Made by a program: the position numbers and the translations under genes. This document shows, in pieces, positions 45,827 through 64,000 of a stretch of DNA of 64,000 nucleotides. The stretch is from Eublepharis macularius (Eukaryota; Chordata; Lepidosauria; Squamata; Eublepharidae), in the NCBI RefSeq assembly GCF_028583425.1, contig NC_072791.1, positions 33,797,368-33,861,367 of the forward strand, given 5' to 3'. Under the pieces are notes generated by a model. That model saw only the letters and a list, made by a program, of their open reading frames with translations. It was not told the DNA's origin and made no database searches. Each line of letters starts with the position of its first letter. The stretch's first letter is position 1.

Positions 45827-46233
45827 CAGTAAAGCTTTGTTGTCCAGCGCTCATTGGGAATGGAGGAGTACTGGATAATCATATGAGCTGAATGCTCAAG
45901 CTTATTGCTCACGTACCCTACCCAGAGGAATCCAAAGTGTCCAGGTCCCATCCCATCGGCAACAGCTCCAGCACCTGGCAGAATTCTTCTCTTCTGAGCC
46001 ACAGAGCATAGCTACATAGCTCTGGGAGCCTTCTGGGCAGAGACAAAAGGAGGCACCCAAGGATGATTTCAGCAGGCAGTGTTGGCTGTCAGACAGTCAG
46101 AAGGCATCAAGCTGGCTGGCTGGCGAGGCGGGAATGAGGCACGCATGCCTGAAGGAAGGAGTTTGCCCTGTGTATGATGCTGGTCGAGGGAATATGCTGA
46201 ATAACTAAGGAACAGTTAACAGAGCTTTCACTG
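45827..46233. mobile_element. Tigger/pogo-like non-autonomous element
   Basis: Ends CAGTAAAGCTTTGTTGTCC and (complement) CAGTGAAAGCTCTGTTAAC are inverted and the flanks are TA on both sides, as in Tc1/mariner-type insertions. The interior word cgctcattgggaatggagga fits the Tigger-like type. No transposase frame. Confidence 0.65.
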
Positions 46234-46994
46234 TATTTCTAAATATTGAACAGGAAAAAGAAATGATAAACTTGTTTAGTGTTAATAGGTATGAAATTAT
46301 TGCATCTTACACTGGGAGTGGGGAAATAACACGGAGTTAACTTTGCCAGTGGGTCTCAAAGTACTAAAGATTCATGTGGGGTTCCAGTTCAAAAAGTTTG
46401 AGCGCCACTTGTTTCTGCAGCTCAGGCTGCCTACCACTGAAAAAGAGTGGGACGTAACTGTTCCTGAACAGGGTGTTCATCAGAAAATAAGCAAGCCTTG
46501 TAAGTAAGCAAAAATGTCTCACTCCTCTGCATGTTTACATGTCTCCTAGCTGGTTCAATGGAGTTTCCTCCAGGCACATCATAGTAAGACTGCAGCCTGT
46601 TTTGCTATGAAATTGGAGTTGAGCATCCAAACATTCTCTGTTGTAAACTATAGTGTTAGTTGTTTCAAAATATGCCTCTCACCGCTTGCTTATACATGGG
46701 GGATGGAGAAGCAACTGCAGGGTGATGGGATCTAATTGGAGGGCAAGATGGTGCTTTAAAGAAGACTCCTATGCAGTGTTTGCTGTGATGTAGCAAACAT
46801 ATGGCTGATGCATATTTTGCAGTAGAAACCAGCAACATGAAGGAAATTATATCAGCCCATTCTGGATTAATTAGGGCTTTTTTCTTTTTTGCTTTGCTAT
46901 GTGGTAGCAGGATGTAGAATTGGATTTTATTGCTACTGGGTGAAAACATGTTAATTGCTCTATATAAATTCTAGAAATGTTTCCAGGCACAGAG

Positions 46995-47192
46995 TCTTGA
47001 TATGACTTTTACTTTATTTATAATGACCTTTCTCCCCAATGGGATCCCAAGGTGGCTTACATAATTCTCTACTTTAACCCTGTATGGTAGGTTAGGCTGA
47101 GAGTGCGTGACTGACCCAAGGTCACCCAGCAATCTTTCATGGCAGAACAATTCAAATCTGGTTTAACCACTACACCACGCTGGCTTTCAGAG
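46995..47192 (-). mobile_element. tRNA-derived SINE
   Basis: On the - strand: head gccagcgtggtgtagtggtt, body gctgggtgaccttgggtcag, tail ccattggggagaaaggtcat. Same family as 14299. Confidence 0.7.
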
Positions 47193-48566
47193 CGAGCCCC
47201 ACAGTAGCACCAGATGTATTTGGAGTTTTTCTGTAAGATGAAACCCCTCATTCTTTCTAGTGTAGTAGCTAGACACAGATACACAATTGACACTGGCTTA
47301 TTCAGCAAAACATAGAGATATTTTGTGAACCCAGACCCCATCATGTTGCATGGGGCTGGATGGATACTTGTATGTTAGCCATAGCAAAAGCTGCTATGCA
47401 GCTCTGTGCTGGAATATGTCCTCTTCCTTTTTTTCTGTCTTTCTGTGTGTGTGGTAGTTTTTGTGTTTCGGTTGCTTTAAAAAGGAAGAGAGTGGAAGAG
47501 CGCTAATAAATGAATCTGAAGCAGCAGAGTCTATGAAAAGTGTTTCCAAATTATTTGACTGCATGAATTTAAGGCCTTCCAGACATAACTGCAGAAGCTT
47601 AACTTAAATAGTGGAAGATGGACAAAGCTATCGAAGTGTTGCGCCATCCGAATAGGATTTCCTCCCCTCCCCTTGAACAGAAAACCCAGAAACTTTCTGT
47701 ATGTGATGGCATGCATGGTTGCGATGCAGGGGCTAAGACATACCCACGTTGCTGAAATCCCAACAGCAACTTAATAAGCCAAGCACTTAAAAATAACGCT
47801 AACTGGAACCCTGTGGACACATCAGCTTAGTTGTTCTAAACTTAAAACCGTAACAAAACAGTAAACTGCATGGAAGGAAATTTGGAGCAAACGAGAGAGA
47901 TTTCAAAGTGTGTCTACCCATGTTATTACGACTGCCTGTGTGTTTTAACAGGAATATAAAGGCAGGCTGTTTGTGCCAATGTCAGAAATATAACAACAAT
48001 TATGAAGATATCTGGATATCCTGAGACCACCCTTTAGGCCCCCTGGCTAGGGATTCTTATCAAAAATGGGGGGGGGGGTACATTCATTGTGGCAGAGTCC
48101 CCAGGGAAGCAGTGTTAAACAACTAATGGTCACTCATCACTTGAATGAATTTGCCATTATTTGTTAATATGTCTCAGCAGTTGCTGTAAGGTACAATAAT
48201 CTAAATAAAACTTCTGACTGGCCTGAAATCTAATACAGGTCATCAACAAGCAAGCCACTAAAATATTTAGTTGTGGGTGTTCTGAGGGTCTGATCACAGG
48301 ACAGGCTGTTAACTGGATGTCAATGGAGTCACAGGAGGATTCTCTTACACGGAGATGTTTGCTTCAGCTGAGGTAATTCAGAGGTGGGGGTGAGATTCTG
48401 TTTCACCACAAGCTTTCTTCAACTCCGTGTTCCTCTCTTGCTTGCCAGACAACTGTATATCTATCCTGCCTGCCTTCCTTCAGGACTATGTAAAAAGAAC
48501 GACAATTTCCCATCTGTTCTTGAAGCCAGCTTATTTTCAGTACATTAAACAGAGTGCTTCCAAATT
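47193..48566. other. Intergenic sequence, unassigned
   Basis: Nothing recognised except a G-run at 48068-48078. Confidence 0.45.
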
Positions 48567-48755
48567 TATAAGTACATTTTTACCATGCCTTTCTTCTTAG
48601 GAGGCTGGGATACACATAGGGTTCTCTCCTCCATTTTAACCCTGTGAGGTAGATTACACTGAGTCACAACCTCAGGGTCATTCAGTGAGTTTCATGGTGA
48701 CAGAGGATTTGAACCTGGCTCTCCCAGGCACCAGTTTAACACTGTAGATCAGAGC
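48567..48755 (-). mobile_element. tRNA-derived SINE
   Basis: On the - strand: B-box ccaggttcaaatcc, body words gtaatctacctcacagggtt and aaaatggaggagagaaccct. Head diverged. Confidence 0.6.
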
Positions 48756-50086
48756 TCCCCAATGTGATTCCTGTAGGCACCATGGCAGCCTCCAAACTTT
48801 TCAGAAAATGGATGGGACCATTGCAAGGAAAGTCATTGGCTGCCCTCATTCCAATGAAAGGATTTTCCATGGCTGCAATAGCAACTTCAGCCACTGGAGG
48901 ATCGGGAGGGAACAGTAGGCATCTGGGCTTTCCTTAGCCAGTGTGTTGTTTCATTCCCCTTCTCCTTTGTTTTACTGTGTACAGAGAGATTGCTATGTAA
49001 TTCTTTTCCAGTGCAAGGAGAGACGTATTGCATTTGGTTCGACCTCCTGTAGCGGCCATTTTGAATTTGACCATCTCCTACAAAACCTATTTGGGAAGTG
49101 GTGCTCAACACCACTTAACTGTGATTCACATGAATCATAAATACGCTTTTGATGAATTAGTGGCCCCATTTTTAAACATTGCTGAGTCCTACAAGTGCGG
49201 GCTTAAGCCAGTCCTGCCCTTGAAAAGCAGCTTTTCCAGCACTAGAGCCAACAAGCTAGACTAGCCCAACTAGCTACTAAGCAACATCTGTCTAAAGGGC
49301 TGCTTAGAAAGTCAAATGAGTGTTTGCAGCCCATCTAACCTGTTTTTTAAATATTGTAACTGAAATACAATAGGCAGAAGGCCACCTGCTCCTGCCAGCA
49401 CTTTTGTGATTATACTCCTCCGGCTAGGTCTATTTCTAGTACTAAGCACTGTCAAAGCTTGCCTTGTTGAGCTTGAGATAACACTAAAGCAATTTGCTTT
49501 ATACGTGGTTTAAATTGTCCTTTGGAGCCATGGGAAACTCCCTCAGGCTTAGAATACATACCTTGTAACTCACAAGCAGAGGGAATGTGCCACCACTTAA
49601 TGGTACGTTTGTAGCATAGTAGGGGGGTAAAAATACCACGCAGCCCCATACAAACAAAAGTCCCACTGTTTCAAGTGCATACAATGTTTATGTTAACAAT
49701 AAAACAGCATGATTAGAAACCCAAGAAGGGAATCTAGAAGGGATGGTGAGATTTTGTTCATCCTTCCAACTCACTTCCTCCAAATTTATCTCACTTCTGT
49801 TATAACACATTTTCTAACAGCTTATCTAGGTGGATTTCTCAAAAGCGAGGGCCTTTTAAAAGCATTTCTATAATTTATAGCATTTTCTCTATTGAGAGAT
49901 ATTTACAGTATTTTCTCTATAGAGAGATATTTTTAAATTTTAGCCAGCCAATTACGGGAGAATTTTTAAAGCCTAATGAATGTATCCATTCGTGAAGTGA
50001 CAGGCAAGAAGACAGGTCAGCATGGACATCTGGAGCTCCCTCCTAAAATTCTGAGCCAACTGTTCCAGTTAATTTGGAAACCATTA
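48756..50086. other. Intergenic sequence, unassigned
   Basis: No gene or repeat family recognised. A short duplicated word (tattttctctat with agagagatattt) occurs near 49880-49935. Confidence 0.45.
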
Positions 50087-50094
50087 CTTTAATG

Positions 50095-50780
50095 CAGGGG
50101 TGGGGAAAAATTATCAACTTAAAAATTAGCCTGCTATATTTGGTCAAACGTTTAATTAACTCACCCCTAATGTGATGGCTGGAACTGCTTCATTTTCTCT
50201 TCACAGTGGCAAAAACTGGAGTGTCTGCTGGAAGCTACTTTGAGGGGCTACAAACTGACTTCCCAATATCCAATACCCAACAAATTTGCAGGGGACCTAG
50301 TCCTCACTATCCTCTAAAGATCTCCCCCCCCCCCCCGCCCAAGTTTCAGAGAGATTGAACCCCGGGAAAGGCATGATCCATGGGTCCCTCCCTTTCCTGT
50401 CATTTTCTCTTCACAGTGGCAAAAACTGGAGTGTCTGCTGGCAACTACTTTGAGGAGCTACAAACTGACCTTCCTAATGTCCAATACCCACCAAGCGCAC
50501 GAAGCAATAGGCACAGCTTGATTCCTTCTGCGCCATGCATCCTGCCGCCGGGTCGGGCTGGGGGTGCAAGAGCACGAAGCAACAGCGTGATTGCTTCTGT
50601 GCTGCGTGGCCCAAGGCGCTGGTGCCAGGTCGGGCCGGGGGGTTGTCGGGGGCCAGCATGGGCCACAGCGACTCCTTCAGAGAGCTGTGCTCGAGGCGGC
50701 TGCTGGCTTCACCTTAATGGACGCGCCAGCCCTGCGGGCCAGACCAAATGATTTCGTGGGCCGGACGTTCCCCACCCCTG
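50095..50780. mobile_element. hAT element, 686 bp, with perfect 8-bp target duplication
   Basis: Ends CAGGGGTGGGGAA and TTCCCCACCCCTG are perfect 13-bp inverted repeats of the hAT-Charlie style. Flanks are ctttaatg at 50087-50094 and 50781-50788. Inside, an 89-bp segment is directly repeated (50191-50279 and 50401-50489), followed by a GC-rich part. No transposase frame, so it is non-autonomous. Confidence 0.88.
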
Positions 50781-50879
50781 CTTTAATGGCAGATACAGTG
50801 AGTAAATGACAATGGGAGAAGAATCTGGCTAGCATGCTTTGAGCAGCAACCCAAGGTTTTCTTTTTGTTCACAAAGGAC

Positions 50880-50885
50880 TTTAAT
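50880..50885 (-). terminator. Candidate PSMC1 polyadenylation signal (ATTAAA)
   Basis: ATTAAA on the - strand about 74 bp after the PSMC1 stop codon, giving a very short 3' UTR. It lies about 100 bp from the end of the hAT element at 50095-50780. Tentative. Confidence 0.3.
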
Positions 50886-50958
50886 TCTGTTTTCTGAAAG
50901 GTAGTCCCAACAATTCCCAACAATGTCCCCACACACAACAACAAAAAAGGAAAAGATA

Positions 50959-59436
<8,478 letters not shown>

Positions 59437-60813
59437 TCAAGGTAAAGGCAAGTATAATATTCAGTTGGAGAGCACGATGGTGCAATTAGTGCTATTCCCC
59501 TTGCCCATTCTAAAAGGACTTCACAAGTTTCTACCTGTTGTGCAGGATTCCCCACTTTCCCCCTTCTTCTAGGACATCATTTTTCACTCTCACCCAAAAG
59601 CAATCTTACTGGACTTGCACTGGATGATGCTACAACCAGCTTCCAAGGCTGGGATTTCAAGAGTAGACAGAGGCGCCACAGGGCACTCTTACCAAATGCT
59701 GGGTTCTGCCTTTCAGTCTTTCCTCTTCTGATGGATTTTTACTATATTTATTACATTCAATCAATTTCTGAGAGAGGATTAATGTTAATGTTCAGATCAT
59801 TGTTTTTTTTTTAAGTAAAGATTTTATTTAAAAAGATATAACAATAGAAAGTGCATAAAAACTTATACAAACACTACATTTGAATTTAAGCTAATAGAAA
59901 GATATATTCAGAATATATAACAGCACAACTAAATTGTATAATAGCTCTCATCCCCTCTCCTTAGTTGCTTATATCCAAACTTTAATGTCAATAAGTAATC
60001 AAAGAAATCTTTCCATTTTTTCCAGAATTCCACTATTGGTCTATTGAGCACATAGGAAGTTAATTTAGCCATTGATGCATATTCGTACATCTTGTCTATC
60101 CACTCTGGCATGTCAGGGCGCGAATCTGTTTTCCATTTCGCTGCATATAGTACTCTTGCAGCTGTCACCATGTACCGGAAAAGATCTCCCTGTTCTTGTG
60201 TAACATTATTCGGTAAAATGTTTAGTGGCATAGCATATTTTTCGGGTTTAGCTCAAACCTGAACTTGAGAATCTTCTGCATCTCTTTATTTATCTTTATC
60301 CAATATCTTTGTGCTTTCTTACATGTCCACCACATGTGATAAAATGTTGCACCCATGCACTGACATTTCCAACACTGTCCACTATAGTCCTTACTAATTC
60401 TCGCAATATCTTTGGGGGTAGTATACCATCTAAAGAACATTTTATACCAGTTCTCTCTTAACAACCGACAATCTGTAAATTTAATATCTTTAGTCCATAA
60501 ATCTACCCATTGATTTATGGGGATGGTTTCTCCGAAGTTTTTCATCCATTTTAACATACAGATTTTGACTTACTCCATTTCTATGTGGTATTGCAGTAAA
60601 ATTTTATAAATATTCCGTAATAAATGCTTCAGCTCACCACTTACTAATAATTTGAATTGCTTTTTCTCTTAAACCGCTGCCTTCTTTGACAGTTTGTTCT
60701 TTAAACCTAGATACTGTTTGGTGATACATCAAGCATGGAATATTTTCCCCTTGAGCTTGAATTTCTTGCCAAGTTTTCACATTTCTTTTCTTGTCTATCA
60801 TAGATTCATAGTT

Positions 60814-61313
60814 TGGGTGTGTTTTCTTCTGGTGGTCTCCAATTTTATTAAGGATTTATATTTGTGTGTGTTTTCCAAAGAGATCATACATACATAAGGC
60901 TATCAATTTATTTTTACAACAACCCAGATTAGACTGAGATGCATTATTAAGATACATAGCTATTGTAGAGCTACTATGACACTTGGAGATATTTATGTTT
61001 TTTGTTGGTATTTTTTTTAAAAAAATTTATTAGTTTTTTTACAAAGTTTTTCAACTAACAACAGTACTTAAATATACAATATATTAAACAGATTTATTCA
61101 TTAACATGGAAATAATATTCAACATTAACCATAAACTTAGAACATAATAACAATAGAAAAAGTTTTTAACTTGTAAACAGCACACCACAAATCCTGCAAG
61201 GTGGTAGCCTATTTATCTTAAGAAAAGAAAACGTTAATTTCTTATAAGCAGAATTGAATATTATAATTATAGATAAGCCATGGAATAGCAGAGGTCTTGT
61301 TTTGTTGTATTTT
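60814..61313 (-). mobile_element. Second L1 insertion, with perfect 14-bp target duplication and possible 3' transduction
   Basis: atagattcatagtt stands at 60800-60813 and 61314-61327. The - strand reads an L1-like 3' UTR ending in an A-rich run at about 61025-61012, then about 195 bp of unrelated sequence, then an A-rich end next to the duplication. Removing it rejoins the outer L1 frame as SFNYESMIDKKRNVKTWQEI. Confidence 0.75.
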
Positions 61314-61635
61314 ATAGATTCATAGTTGAATGATCGATTCTATTTCTGGTGGTGGCGTCACAGTGAGAGTTTATTGGCGACATGTGGCAAGACTGGTGGG
61401 CTCAATCTATTTCTGCACTGGAACCATATTTTAAATAGTCCATCTGTTAGTATATGGACCCCATCCTGCTTTTGAATGGATTTTAGTGATTTCTTAAGCC
61501 ATAAATAATTATGAATGCCCTCTTTAGCGTCAGTTGTCTCCAATTTGATGTGTCTTCTACTCAGATTTATAATCTAATTGGTTATCCAAACCAATGCCGC
61601 CTGGCGGTACAGTTTAATATCTGGTACTGCCAAGA

Positions 61636-63591
61636 AAAACAATAAACAATTCTTTAAATATATTAGAAGTAGGAAACCAGCTAGGGAGGCAGTGGGGCCC
61701 TTGGATGACCAAGGCGTAAAAGGATTACTAAAGGGTGATAGGGAAATGGCCGAGAAGCTGAATGCGTTCTTTGCTTCTGTCTTCACTGTGGAAGATAAGA
61801 AGTGCATGCCCACTCCGGAAGCACTGACTTTGGGAGGGGTTTTGAAAGACCTGAGTCACATTGAGGTGACGAGAGAGGAGGTTATGCGACTGCTAGATAA
61901 TTTAAAAACTGATAAATCACCGGGCCCAGATGGCATACATCCAAGAGTTCTGAAAGAACTCAAGTGTGAACTTGTAGATCTCCTCACAAAAATATGTAAT
62001 CTGTCATTAAACTCTGCATCTGTTCCTGAGGACTGGAAGGTAGCTAATGTTGTCCCCATCTTTAAAAAAGGTTCCAGGGGAGATCCGGGAAATTACAGGC
62101 CAGTCAGCCTGACGTCAATACCGGGTAAGTTGGTGGAAACTATTATCAAAAATAAAATTAGTGGGCACATTGATGACCAAAAGCTGATGAGGAAAACTCA
62201 GCATGGGTTCTGTAAGGGAAGATCTTGTCTCACCAATCTGTTAGAGTTCTTTGAGGGAGTGAACAAACAAGTGGACAAGGGAGACCCGATAGATATTGTT
62301 TATCTTGACTTCCAGAAAGCTTTTGACAAAGTTCCTCATCAAAGGCTCCTAAGTAAGCTCAGTAGCTATGGGATAAAGGGCCAAGTCCTCTTGTGGATCG
62401 AAAACTGGCTAATTAATAGGAAACAGAGAGTGAGTATAAACGGGCACTTCTCACAGTGGAGGGTGGTGAGCAGTGGGGTGCCACAGGGGTCGGTATTGGG
62501 TCCAATGTTTTTTAACTTGTTTATTAATGATTTGCAATTGGGATTAAGCAGTGAAGTGGCTAAATTTGCAGATGACACGAAATTGTTCAGGGTGGTGAAA
62601 GCCAGAGAGGATTGTGAGGCACTCCAAAGGGATCTGTCGAGGCTAGAAGAGTGGGCATCCATGTGGCAAATGAGGTTCAATGTAGCCAAGTGCAAAGTAA
62701 TGCACATTGGAACCAAAAATCCAAAATATAAATACAAGTTGATGGGGTCTGAACTGGCGGAGACTGACCAAGAGAGAGATCTTGGAGTCATGATAGATAA
62801 CTCACTAAAAACGTCAGCACAGTGTGCGACTGCCATAAAAAGAGCTAATGCTACGCTAGGGGTTATTAGGAAAGGGATTGAAAACAAATCAGCCGGTATC
62901 ATAATGCCTCTGTATAAATCGATGGTGAGGCCTCATTTGGAGTACTGTGTACAGTTCTGGTCGCCACACCTTAAAAAAGATATCATAGCACTGGAAAAAG
63001 TACAGAGAAGGGCAACTAAAATGATTAAAGGGTTGGAACACTTTCCCTATGAGGAAAGATTGAGGCGCTTGGGGCTCTTTAGCCTGGAGAAAAGACGACT
63101 GAGGGGAGACATGATAGAGGTTTACAAGATAATGCACGGGTTAGAGAAGGTAGAGAAAGATGTGTTTTTCTCCCTTTCTCACAATACAAGAACTCGTGGG
63201 CAGTCTATGAAATTATTGAGCAGTCGGGTTAGGATAGAAGAAAATACTACTTTACACAAAGGGTGATAAACACATGGAATTCGTTGCCACAGGAGGTGGT
63301 GGCAGCTACAAGCATTGCCAGCTTCAAGAGGGGACTGGACAAATATATGGAGCAGAGGTCCATCAGAGGCTATTAGCCACAGGAGATAGATGGTATTCTC
63401 TTTGTGGGGAGGTGGTGCTCTGTTGTCTTGGTGCTGGAAGGAAGGCAGTGGGAGGGCTTCTGGTGTCCTGGCCTCACTGACAGTCCTTTAGATGGCACTG
63501 GATTTCTAGCCACTGTGTGTGACAGAATGTTGGACTGGATGGGTCACTGGCCTGATCCAACATGGCTTTGCTTATGTTCTTATGTTCAATC
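61636..63591 (+). mobile_element. CR1 LINE, 3' part with nearly open reverse transcriptase frame
   Basis: An open frame covers 61636-63266 with the CR1 reverse transcriptase in order: VAKFADDTKLF catalytic block, VDIVYLDFQKAFDKVPH-like block (IDIVYLDFQKAFDKVPHQRL), SSGVPQGSVLGPMFFNLF, KVMHIGTKNPKYKYKL, VRPHLEYCVQFWSPHLKKDI, ATKMIKGLEHFPYEERLRRL and GLFSLEKRRLRGDMIEVYKI. The C-terminal YYFTQRVINTWNSLPQEVV is in another frame, so one frameshift lies near 63240. It ends with the CR1 3' repeat cttatgttcttatgttc. 5' truncated; no endonuclease. Inserted in the older L1. Confidence 0.88.
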
Positions 63592-63691
63592 CTCTTTGTT
63601 TTTTTGTCATCCTGTACTTTAAATCTTATTCTTGGTTTCTTCTCCATATGAAGTTGTTTATTACTTTCTGCCATTCGTTTCAGATCACTGT

Positions 63692-64000
63692 TTTAATGTA
63701 GCTAAAATACAATTCAATCGGTTGTAAGAATCGATTTTACCTCTAATATTCATGATATAATTTGATCTCCAAATTAGTTCAGAGCCCTTGTATCATCTGC
63801 ATCTTGGTGGTCATTGAAGCTACAGTATAAACTGACCCTGACATTCAGGCTGGTCATTAATCCAGCTAGTTCCAGTACCGATTTCTCTGATAGACAGTGC
63901 CTCCCCAAAGACTCAGGCAAAGAGGTTCAGACCTCTTACCAGATACTTTTGAATTAGCAATGACTTCTAAATTAGCCAACAGTTATACATGAAGCATGAG
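63692..64000. other. PSMC1 intron, right edge
   Basis: No exon or repeat recognised. The missing PSMC1 exons 1-3 are not here. Confidence 0.6.

Larger units (their letters stand above)
59803..63678 (-). mobile_element. 5'-truncated L1 LINE carrying two later insertions
   Basis: The A-tail lies at the left edge (T-run 59803-59812 on +). The target duplication is ttcagatcattg (59791-59802) and ttcagatcactg (63679-63690), 11 of 12 matching. ORF2 pieces on the - strand in order: MEKKPRIRFKVQDDKK near 63600, LAVPDIKLYRQAALVWITN near 61600, KSLKSIQKQDGVHILTDGLF near 61480, KTWQEIQAQGENIP near 60760, WYTTPKDIARISKDYSGQCW with HMWWTCKKAQRYW near 60400, and the C-terminus ending near 59935. Insertions are an L1 piece (60814-61313) and a CR1 (about 61636-63591). 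L1 sequence alone is about 1.4 kb. Confidence 0.85.

Overview
This window is a stretch of vertebrate nuclear DNA, most likely from a squamate reptile (a lizard, possibly gecko-like). Two conserved host genes lie tail to tail. NRDE2 is on the + strand, with all 14 coding exons between 4760 and 44934. PSMC1, the 26S proteasome ATPase subunit Rpt2/S4, is on the - strand, with its last eight coding exons between 50959 and 59429. The same two genes are neighbours in other amniotes. The squamate assignment is an inference from the repeat mix: CR1, L2 and L1 LINEs together, a DIRS element, several tRNA-derived SINE copies and many fold-back hAT-like elements.

Layout. 1-4600 is upstream sequence holding L2-like and hAT-like repeats. 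4600-4759 is a TATA-less promoter with ZNF143-, YY1- and ETS-like sites. 4760-44934 is NRDE2: short exons in introns of 0.9-8 kb filled with transposons. Intron 10 holds a long antisense L2 that was itself split by an 899-bp insertion made largely of a 371-bp inverted repeat. Intron 12 holds a structurally complete DIRS retrotransposon. 44935-50958 is the shared 3' intergenic region, with a Tigger-like element, SINEs and a 686-bp hAT element with a perfect 8-bp target duplication. 50959-59429 is PSMC1. 59430-64000 lies in the next upstream PSMC1 intron and holds a nested set: an L1 containing a second L1 insertion (possible 3' transduction) and a CR1 with an almost open reverse-transcriptase frame. 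PSMC1 exons 1-3 are beyond the right edge.

The splice phases of all 14 NRDE2 exons agree, giving a predicted protein of 1145 residues. The PSMC1 exons give exactly 388 residues, matching residues 53-440 of the 440-residue family protein. Neither gene shows a disabling change in this window. NRDE2 acts in nuclear RNA surveillance and splicing, and PSMC1 in protein degradation. Their adjacency is conserved synteny and gives no evidence of a shared pathway.

I found no new multi-gene system. The most unusual structures are the retroposed-looking fold-back in NRDE2 intron 10, the complete DIRS termini with their bridging internal repeat, and the L1/L1/CR1 nest.
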